Of a DNA stretch of 5,080 bases, positions 1 through 4,377 are shown in pieces. The translations under genes were made by a program, and so were the position numbers. The first letter of the stretch is position 1. The number at the start of each line of letters is the position of its first letter. The stretch spans positions 2,513 through 7,592 of the forward strand of contig DIXX01000058.1 of NCBI GenBank assembly GCA_002428805.1. The letters are read 5' to 3'. The DNA is from Cetobacterium sp. UBA6069. GTDB lineage: Bacteria > Fusobacteriota > Fusobacteriia > Fusobacteriales > Fusobacteriaceae. The notes below the pieces were generated by a model, which saw only the letters and a list, made by a program, of their open reading frames with translations, was not told the DNA's origin and did no database searches.

Positions 1-290
1 CCACTGTTATACATAAATGATGTAGAGATATCATTCATTTGAATAAGAGTAGGTGCATCTTTTGTTCCAGATATAGCTTTGAATTTACCGATTGTTTCTT
101 CATAAGACCCTTGATAAATAGCTTCAATCTCTACATCTCCTTGAGATTTATTATAGTCTTGGACAATTTTATTTAAGCTAGTTTGAAGTCCTCCACTCAT
201 TGAATGCCAAAACACTACCTTTTCTTTTCCTAAAAGTGTTGTTGATAAAGTTAACCCCAATCCAAATACTGCTAATTTCTTTAAATTCAT
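1..290 (-). CDS. ugpB: UgpB-like periplasmic glycerol-3-phosphate binding protein, N-terminal part
   Basis: Solute-binding subunit of an ABC importer of the glycerol-3-phosphate/carbohydrate (CUT1) class. It would capture the ligand in the periplasm and hand it to the UgpA/UgpE permeases. Only the first 96 codons are present; the family is usually about 430 residues, so the 3' part lies beyond position 1. Residues 1-21 form a signal peptide (Lys4-Lys5, then a hydrophobic core ending LLG). There is no lipobox cysteine, so the protein is probably free in the periplasm rather than a lipoprotein. Residues 25-34 (VVFWHSMSGG) match the start of mature UgpB (PFWHSMEGE in E. coli), and the YQGSYEETIGKF and DAPTLIQM segments also follow UgpB. 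The start ATG at 290 has GGGAGG 4 bases upstream. It is the third gene of the operon, 37 bases after ugpE. The family call is firm; the exact ligand (glycerol-3-phosphate, a phosphodiester or a sugar) is inferred. Confidence 0.88.
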   Translation of the reverse strand, partial: MNLKKLAVFGLGLTLSTTLLGKEKVVFWHSMSGGLQTSLNKIVQDYNKSQGDVEIEAIYQGSYEETIGKFKAISGTKDAPTLIQMNDISTSFMYNS

Positions 291-327
291 TTTTCCTCCC
301 GTTTATCTTAAAGTTTTAATTTTTTAA

Positions 328-1131
328 TTACTCTTTTACAGCTCCAGAAGTCATACCTTTTTGAAGTTGGCTTTGACCTAAAAATAGAACTATCAATGAT
401 GGAATAATAACAATTACTACGGCTGCCATTAAAATCCCAAAATTTGTTCCCTCTTCAGCTTTTATCATCTTTAAACCGATTTGAATTGTTCTTGACTCTG
501 GTCTAGTTGAAATCATTAACGGCCATAAATACATGTTCCAAACATTTAAAAATGAGTAGATTCCCCAAGTACTTAATATCCCTTTTGATAATGGTAAAAC
601 TATTTTCAGATATATAAACCCATGACTACAACCATCTATTTTAGCTGCTTCAATCAATGATTTATTTAGTGTTTTAAACTGTTGTACCATTAAAAATATT
701 CCAAGTCCATTTGCTAAAAATGGAAGTATTATTCCAAGTTTTGTATTTAATAATCTCATTTTTAAAATTGTAAAATAATTTGGTATAAAGATCGACTCCC
801 AAGGAATAAATATAGAACACATTATTAGTAAAAATATAAATTTCTTCTCTTTAAACTCTACAAACACAAGAGCATAAGCTGTCATACTACAAATTATTAT
901 CTGAATAATCATAGCAACAACTGATGTAATCAAACTGTTCATAAAAAATTGAAGTATTGGAACATTTTCTAATAACTCTTTATAATTTGTTAATTTTATT
1001 TCACTTGGAAGTAACTTTCCACTTATAATATCCTTAGTTGACATAAAACTAGAGATTAAAGAATATATTATTGGAAAGAAAACTAAAATTCCAGATAAAA
1101 TAAGTAATGTATAAAATATTTTCTTTTTCAT
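328..1131 (-). CDS. ugpE: UgpE-like ABC transporter permease
   Basis: Inner-membrane permease, one half of the channel of the glycerol-3-phosphate type importer, pairing with UgpA. Length (267 aa) matches the family (E. coli UgpE is 281). Hydrophobic segments lie near residues 5-29, 67-91, 98-118, 133-151, 184-204 and 234-253, giving the usual six-helix layout. The cytoplasmic EAA loop that docks on the ATPase is canonical: EAAKIDG at 161-167, followed by IVLPLSKG at 177-184. The C-terminal stretch GLKMIKAEEGT...MAAVVIVIIPSLIVL resembles E. coli UgpE specifically, including the short tail after the last helix. The ATG at 1131 lies one base after the ugpA stop codon. The best Shine-Dalgarno (AAGGAAGG, inside ugpA) is about 15 bases away, so translation is probably coupled to ugpA. 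No ATPase gene is in the window, so a MalK/UgpC-type protein must come from elsewhere. Confidence 0.9.
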   Translation of the reverse strand: MKKKIFYTLLILSGILVFFPIIYSLISSFMSTKDIISGKLLPSEIKLTNYKELLENVPILQFFMNSLITSVVAMIIQIIICSMTAYALVFVEFKEKKFIFLLIMCSIFIPWESIFIPNYFTILKMRLLNTKLGIILPFLANGLGIFLMVQQFKTLNKSLIEAAKIDGCSHGFIYLKIVLPLSKGILSTWGIYSFLNVWNMYLWPLMISTRPESRTIQIGLKMIKAEEGTNFGILMAAVVIVIIPSLIVLFLGQSQLQKGMTSGAVKE

Positions 1132-1132
1132 T

Positions 1133-2002
1133 TTATTGGTAGTGCACCTTCCTTTCTAGTTTAAATTTAACAATCATTATTATTGTAATCAATAGAAGTA
1201 GGAATAATCCTTGAGCACTAGCATAATCAAATCTATAGTTACTAAACGCTGTTTTATAAATACTATATACTATAAAGTTTGTTGAGTTTGATGGTCCTCC
1301 ACCTGTTAATATATCTACTTGACCAAAACTTTGGAATGATTTTAAAGTCGTTGTGATCAATAAATAGAATAAACTTGGACTCAATAGCGGAATTGTTACT
1401 CTAAATAGTTTCGAGAAATAATCCACTCCATCTACCTCACAACTTTCATCAATCTCTTGGCTTATATTTTGTAATCCTGCAGTTAAAACTAGGAATCCAA
1501 AACCTATGTTCATCCAAATCGTTGCAAAAGAAATTGCCCAAATCGCATATGTTGAACTTGTAAACCAATTTATCGGTAAAATTCCGAAGAATTTTAAAAT
1601 ATCGTTTATCAATCCTACACTCGGATGGAATAAAAATAAAACTATACTTGAACTTGCTGAAACCGAAACTCCCATACTTGATGAGAATATAACTCTAAAT
1701 AGTTTTATTCCTTTTAATTTTTCATTGCATATAATAGCTAAAAATAGTGATATAATCATGCTGAAAGTAACTGTAATTAGTGAAAATTTTAATGTTGCAA
1801 AAATACTTTCATAAAATGATGTATCAGTAAATAATTCATAAAAATTTTCAATTCCTGCAAATCCTACTATCTGTCCTTTTGAATCTGTAAATGATAGTGA
1901 ATACATCACCGTCTTCAATAGTGGATAGATATAAAATGTTGTTATTATCAATAATGATGGTATTGAAAATAAAATCCCTGTTAATTTTTGTTCTTTTTTC
2001 AT
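1133..2002 (-). CDS. ugpA: UgpA-like ABC transporter permease
   Basis: First gene of the importer operon and the other half of the membrane channel. At 289 aa it is close to E. coli UgpA (295). Hydrophobic segments lie near residues 8-30, 70-93, 105-126, 152-176, 208-228 and 262-280. Features matching UgpA are LFHPSVGLIND near 124-134, ILTGGGPSNST near 231-241, and the C-terminal KVHYQ (KVRYQ in E. coli). The EAA loop is degenerate: residues 186-192 read ESCEVDG, so both alanines of EAA are replaced while the D-G pair and the downstream IPLLSP are kept. Its partner UgpE keeps a standard loop. The ATG at 2002 has an excellent Shine-Dalgarno, AAGGAGG, 4 bases upstream. Transcription probably begins about 13 bases before the start, under a Pho-type box. 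A plus-strand open frame over 1506-1814 is only a shadow of this gene. Confidence 0.9.
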   Translation of the reverse strand: MKKEQKLTGILFSIPSLLIITTFYIYPLLKTVMYSLSFTDSKGQIVGFAGIENFYELFTDTSFYESIFATLKFSLITVTFSMIISLFLAIICNEKLKGIKLFRVIFSSSMGVSVSASSSIVLFLFHPSVGLINDILKFFGILPINWFTSSTYAIWAISFATIWMNIGFGFLVLTAGLQNISQEIDESCEVDGVDYFSKLFRVTIPLLSPSLFYLLITTTLKSFQSFGQVDILTGGGPSNSTNFIVYSIYKTAFSNYRFDYASAQGLFLLLLITIIMIVKFKLERKVHYQ

Positions 2003-2021
2003 AACCCCTCCTTACAAACAC

Positions 2022-2027
2022 TTTATA
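2022..2027 (-). promoter_or_regulatory. -10 element of the ugpAEB promoter
   Basis: On the minus strand TATAAA occupies 2027-2022. It predicts a transcription start near 2015, leaving a leader of about 13 bases that still includes the AAGGAGG ribosome binding site. No good -35 hexamer lies 16-18 bases upstream, and that space is filled by the repeats of the Pho-like box. A promoter that depends on an activator fits this arrangement. Confidence 0.55.
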
Positions 2028-2034
2028 CTATGTG

Positions 2035-2073
2035 TGTTAATTCCTTATTAATTTTATGTAAATGTTATGTAAG
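2035..2073 (-). promoter_or_regulatory. Pho-box-like array, four hexamers at 11-bp period
   Basis: Read on the minus strand, the hexamers CTTACA (2073-2068), TTTACA (2062-2057), TTAATA (2051-2046) and TTAACA (2040-2035) are each separated by exactly 5 bases. Three fit the Bacillus PhoP repeat TT(A/C/T)A(C/T)A fully and the first deviates by one base. The 11-bp period is shared by PhoB and PhoP sites. Relative to the predicted start near 2015 the array spans about -58 to -20, which matches the core PhoP-binding zone of activated Bacillus Pho promoters. ugp genes are classical Pho regulon members in other bacteria. The repeats and spacing are seen directly; the regulator identity is inferred. 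Confidence 0.6.
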
Positions 2074-2098
2074 AATTTTTTTATTGCTATTTTTTGTG

Positions 2099-2130
2099 AA
2101 AAAAAAATAGAACCATCTCTGGTTCTATCG
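2099..2130 (-). terminator. Rho-independent terminator of the redox operon
   Basis: Read on the minus strand, an 8-bp perfect stem (ATAGAACC / GGTTCTAT, positions 2128-2121 and 2114-2107) closes a 6-base loop and is followed directly by a run of eight Ts (2106-2099). It begins 12 bases after the stop codon of the 211-aa gene. It separates that operon from the ugp operon downstream, so the ugp genes need their own promoter. Confidence 0.9.
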
Positions 2131-2140
2131 TTTTATAAAC

Positions 2141-2776
2141 TTATTTTTGAATAATATTAAATTTCATATCTGAATCTATACTATATTTAAAATTAGGATT
2201 TAAATTTTCTACAAAAGTTTTAATCCAAGCATCTCTTAAATCGTAGAAAACTTTTACATCTACATTTTCTTTTGCCCAAATATCTTTGTGCACACAAATG
2301 CTTCTTTCCCACTGAACTAAAGAATCCTCAGAAACAGAGATAATATTTACTCTATCACAAGGCATTCCATCTAAAATATAGTTATTCATACAGTTATAAA
2401 TCTCAGAAGCTGTTACTGGATTTCTCTCTTTTTTAATTTCTTGAACTGCTAAAATAGCTTGCTCTTCGAAAACTTTCTTTAAATCCTCTATTGCATTTTC
2501 ATCATTTTTTAATATAAAGTCAACCCATGCTGCCATTCTACCTTCTGAAGAGTGAATTCTTCCTTGTAACCAACCATGAATATTATTTACATCTATAATC
2601 TCTTCTAAATTTTTATTCTCTAATTTTTTTCCATATTTTTGATCTATCTCTGCTTTTTTAACTGAGATATCTAATCCTCTATCTTCTATAAACTTTACGA
2701 TACTTTCCTCTAAATTTTCAAACCATACTATTTTATTGAAAAGCCAGTAATGTATTTTTCCTAAATATAAACTCAT
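2141..2776 (-). CDS. Uncharacterised 211-aa protein of the siroheme/DUF1858 operon
   Basis: I do not recognise a named family. The protein looks soluble: no signal peptide, no membrane helix, and mixed charged helices (acidic and lysine-rich around 88-118). Possible functional residues are two histidines in HGWLQGRIHSSEGR (67-80), three cysteines (C129, C140, C161), and H163 two residues after C161. Aromatic clusters sit near the N-terminus (HYWLFNKIVWF, 9-19). These could bind a metal or cofactor, but no standard motif is complete. It is the last gene of a three-gene operon, 26 bases after the DUF1858 gene and directly before the terminator, so a role with the siroheme protein is likely by association. 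The ATG at 2776 is chosen over an in-frame TTG three bases upstream because AAGGAGAG is better spaced for it. Coding reality is firm; function is unknown. Confidence 0.8.
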   Translation of the reverse strand: MSLYLGKIHYWLFNKIVWFENLEESIVKFIEDRGLDISVKKAEIDQKYGKKLENKNLEEIIDVNNIHGWLQGRIHSSEGRMAAWVDFILKNDENAIEDLKKVFEEQAILAVQEIKKERNPVTASEIYNCMNNYILDGMPCDRVNIISVSEDSLVQWERSICVHKDIWAKENVDVKVFYDLRDAWIKTFVENLNPNFKYSIDSDMKFNIIQK

Positions 2777-2802
2777 CAATCTCTCCTTCTAAACTTTTTA
2801 AA

Positions 2803-2988
2803 TTAATTTGCATTTAATTTTTCTAAAACTTCATTTAAATCTAATCCATGAATCTCACACGCTTGCTCTAATCTTTCCATTTGAGCCGAAGGACATCCAA
2901 TACATCCCATTCCGTATCCCATTAAAATCTCTACTGCCTTTGGATTAGTTTCTATTATCTCTGCTATTATTGTATCTTTAGTTATCAT
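2803..2988 (-). CDS. DUF1858 / hybrid-cluster-protein-associated redox disulfide protein
   Basis: A 61-residue cytoplasmic protein of the DUF1858 family, whose members are known as hybrid cluster protein-associated redox disulfide domains. The family signature is visible: an N-terminal IIAEIIETNPKAVEILMGYGMGCIGCP, in which a helix leads into a CxxC pair (C29, C32) followed by a proline, then a third cysteine at C44 and the closing LDLNEVLEKLN. The CxxC could cycle between dithiol and disulfide or hold a cluster; the family's biochemistry is poorly defined. The ATG at 2988 overlaps the end of the upstream siroheme gene by 11 bases, with AAGGAG at a suitable distance inside that gene, so the two are co-transcribed and probably translationally coupled. 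Full length for a stand-alone family member. Confidence 0.88.
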   Translation of the reverse strand: MITKDTIIAEIIETNPKAVEILMGYGMGCIGCPSAQMERLEQACEIHGLDLNEVLEKLNAN

Positions 2989-3670
2989 TTTTATCGTCTC
3001 CTTTTATTTCTAATAATTTTATAATATCTGCTTTAAACAGTTCAATACCAATTCTATCTATAAAATGTCCTAACTTTTCTCCCATAGTTGCATTTTCGTT
3101 GTAGTAGTTCAAAGTTGTTTCCACAGCTATATAAGCCTCATCTTCTGATAAATCTCTAATTAAAATATCAGCACTACGTGGATTAAATCCTGCACTTCCT
3201 CCAACAGTTATAAAAAATTTACCATCAATATCTACAATCACACCGATATCTTTTGAGTAAGCTCCAGTACATGCGTTTCTACAGCCTACAACAGCTATTT
3301 TAGTTCTACATGGAAGTTCCATCCCGTGGAAGTTATTACTTATTTTCATTCCTATTCCTACTGTTGGATATTTTGCTCTTTTACAATAGTTAGCTGGACA
3401 TATTTCAACATTTTTTATAGAGTTTTGAGTTTTAACAGCTGGTTCCATTCCTAGCTCATCCCAGATAGCTCCTAAATCCTCTTCTTTTAAATTAGTTATT
3501 AAGACTCTTTGACCCGATGTAATTTTTAAAACACCTTTATATTTTTTAGCTACTTCAGCTATTTTTATCAGTTTATCCGGCGTAATAAATCCTCCAGGTA
3601 TATGAGGAGTTATTCCGTAAGTTCTTTTCCCATCTTTTATCTTTTGTAGATTTCCACCATGGATACTCAT
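2978..3670 (-). CDS. Small NirB-like nitrite/sulfite reductase (siroheme, [4Fe-4S]) protein
   Basis: A 230-residue protein equivalent to the siroheme/[4Fe-4S] half of nitrite and sulfite reductases, without the flavin domains of NirB. In order: a ferredoxin-like half domain (GITPHIPGGFITPDKL, 19-34), the siroheme-contacting segment LKITSGQRVLI (48-58; NirB has VKVTGGQRIDL), the first cysteine pair CPANYC (C91, C96), then C121 and GCRNAC (C130, C134), where C134 would bridge cluster and siroheme. GYS/AYSKDIG (137-143) also follows NirB (CKDVG). The first pair is CX4C rather than the CX5C usual in NirB and sulfite reductases. It would reduce nitrite, sulfite or a related oxyanion, with an external electron donor since none is fused. 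The ATG at 3670 is preferred over upstream in-frame ATGs at 3691 and 3682 because GGTGA lies 5 bases before it and the upstream codons overlap the promoter. The substrate cannot be read from sequence. Confidence 0.85.
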   Translation of the reverse strand: MSIHGGNLQKIKDGKRTYGITPHIPGGFITPDKLIKIAEVAKKYKGVLKITSGQRVLITNLKEEDLGAIWDELGMEPAVKTQNSIKNVEICPANYCKRAKYPTVGIGMKISNNFHGMELPCRTKIAVVGCRNACTGAYSKDIGVIVDIDGKFFITVGGSAGFNPRSADILIRDLSEDEAYIAVETTLNYYNENATMGEKLGHFIDRIGIELFKADIIKLLEIKGDDKNDN

Positions 3671-3691
3671 CTTTATCACCATCCTGTTCAT

Positions 3692-3733
3692 ATAATATAA
3701 TTATTCTAGAAAAAAATCAGTAACATAGGTTAC
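3692..3733 (-). promoter_or_regulatory. CRP/FNR-type (HcpR-like) box and -10 of the siroheme operon
   Basis: The palindrome GTAAC-N4-GTTAC occupies 3733-3720. Read on the minus strand, a -10 element follows as TATATT (3699-3694) or the overlapping TATTAT (3697-3692). The palindrome centre lies 27.5-29.5 bp before the -10 hexamer, which places it near -40 to -41.5, the position of a class II CRP/FNR activator, and no -35 hexamer is evident. GTAAC-N4-GTTAC resembles, from memory, sites described for HcpR, the nitrosative-stress regulator of hybrid cluster protein genes in clostridia and other anaerobes. On the minus strand the same palindrome is followed by a T7 run after three bases, so it might also weakly terminate recombinase transcripts. 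Confidence 0.55.
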
Positions 3734-3746
3734 ACTTTTTTAAAAA

Positions 3747-4289
3747 TTAAAAACCTAATCTTTGCTTCCCTCTATAATCATCTGCCTTCTCTTTATTAAT
3801 TCTTATATATTTTTGTGTAACAGAAACGCTTGAATGATTTAAGAGTTGTTGAACAAACATAATATCTTTGGTTTCATTATATGCTAATGTTGCAAACGAT
3901 TTTCTAAAGCTATGTGTACTTATAAATGTACTGTCTATATTTTCATGATCACAAGCTTTTAATATTTGGTCTTGAACTTTTCTAACAAAAGCCTTAACCT
4001 CTTTTTCTTCTGAAGCAAATATAGCATTGTCATCTCTTGTTCTGTTCTTAAAAAGATATTCAACTAGCTCCATATTTATCCTTGTTATTTGAGGTTTTTT
4101 TGTTTTTTTCTCAATTATTTCTAACTTTCCAAATTGTATATCACTATATCTTAATCTCGCTATATCTTGAATTCTAAGCCCTGTATTCAATTCAACTAAA
4201 AGGGCATTTCTTACATCTTGTTTTATTTTCCGCGACCCTAAAATCAGATCAATCTCATCTTTACTTATCGCCTTTGTCATTTTTCCCAT
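3747..4289 (-). CDS. Single-domain tyrosine recombinase (FimB/FimE-size integrase)
   Basis: Site-specific DNA recombinase of the tyrosine (phage integrase) family, 180 residues. All catalytic positions appear present: Arg39 in NTGLRIQDIARL, a beta-hairpin lysine around K62-K65, His126-x-x-Arg129 in STHSFRKSFAT, His152 in LLNHSSVSVTQKY, and nucleophile Tyr161. The N-terminal core-binding (SAM-like) domain of phage and Xer integrases is absent. Size and layout therefore resemble FimB/FimE-type invertases and other small recombinases. The gene looks intact, so it is probably active. The ATG at 4289 is chosen because GGTGA lies 5 bases upstream; the in-frame GTG at 4298 and ATG at 4295 fall inside that Shine-Dalgarno. 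It is divergent from the MATE gene and reads toward the siroheme operon. No inverted repeats typical of a fim-like switch are seen nearby, so its target lies elsewhere or is unrecognised. Confidence 0.88.
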   Translation of the reverse strand: MGKMTKAISKDEIDLILGSRKIKQDVRNALLVELNTGLRIQDIARLRYSDIQFGKLEIIEKKTKKPQITRINMELVEYLFKNRTRDDNAIFASEEKEVKAFVRKVQDQILKACDHENIDSTFISTHSFRKSFATLAYNETKDIMFVQQLLNHSSVSVTQKYIRINKEKADDYRGKQRLGF

Positions 4290-4306
4290 AATCATCACCC
4301 TTTTTA

Positions 4307-4315
4307 ATTATAACA
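4307..4315 (-). promoter_or_regulatory. Possible extended -10 promoter of the recombinase gene
   Basis: On the minus strand TGTTATAAT (4315-4307) is a full extended -10 element (TG-N-TATAAT). It predicts a start near 4300, leaving a leader of about 11 bases that just includes GGGTGA. No -35 hexamer of quality lies upstream, which extended -10 promoters can tolerate. In DNA this AT-rich the match alone is modest evidence. Confidence 0.4.
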
Positions 4316-4320
4316 TTTGT

Positions 4321-4349
4321 TTGAGCTTTTTTGTATAAAATGATATAAT
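4321..4349 (+). promoter_or_regulatory. Sigma-70 promoter of the MATE gene
   Basis: TTGAGC (4321-4326) and a perfect TATAAT (4344-4349) are separated by 17 bases, the optimal spacing, giving a start near 4356 and a leader of about 20 bases. It is the strongest promoter match in the window and faces the MATE gene. Confidence 0.72.
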
Positions 4350-4357
4350 ATATCATT
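4339..4357. promoter_or_regulatory. Perfect 19-bp palindrome over the MATE -10 (candidate operator)
   Basis: AATGATATA-A-TATATCATT has 9-bp perfect arms around a single central base. It covers the whole TATAAT element and the predicted transcription start. A dimeric repressor bound here would block the promoter, the usual arrangement for exporter genes controlled by TetR, MarR or GntR type regulators. No regulator gene is adjacent, and because the arms are AT-rich a chance palindrome cannot be excluded. Confidence 0.45.
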
Positions 4358-4363
4358 AATTTT

Positions 4364-4372
4364 AAGAGGTGA
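4364..4372 (+). promoter_or_regulatory. Ribosome binding site that decides an AUU start
   Basis: AAGAGGTGA is a strong Shine-Dalgarno sequence. Its GGTGA core ends 5 bases before the ATT at 4378. The recombinase and siroheme genes in this window show the same GGTGA plus 5-base arrangement before their ATG codons. The in-frame GTG at 4369 lies inside this element and has no site of its own; the TTG at 4390 is 17 bases away. Confidence 0.65.
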
Positions 4373-4377
4373 TTTTT

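Noticed and set aside
1506..1814. Plus-strand open frame of 102 codons.
   Set aside because: It lies wholly inside ugpA on the opposite strand, has no ribosome binding site, and its translation resembles no family. The minus-strand frame encodes a clear permease.
2003..2140. A riboswitch or small RNA upstream of ugpA.
   Set aside because: Only the terminator of the previous operon, the Pho-like repeats and the promoter are visible; the predicted leader is about 13 bases, too short for a riboswitch.
2777..2779. TTG at 2779 as start of the 211-aa protein.
   Set aside because: The adjacent ATG at 2776 is better spaced from AAGGAGAG and is the stronger codon.
3671..3691. Upstream in-frame starts (ATG at 3691 and 3682) for the siroheme protein.
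   Set aside because: They overlap the predicted -10/start region and lack a Shine-Dalgarno; GGTGA is spaced for the ATG at 3670.
3692..3746. A strong terminator after the recombinase gene.
   Set aside because: The only hairpin is the 5-bp GTAAC/GTTAC palindrome with a nearby T run; this is weak as a terminator and better explained as an activator site, so it is mentioned only as a possible second role.
4290..4298. GTG at 4298 and ATG at 4295 as starts of the recombinase.
   Set aside because: Both lie inside the GGGTGA ribosome binding site, which is spaced for the ATG at 4289.
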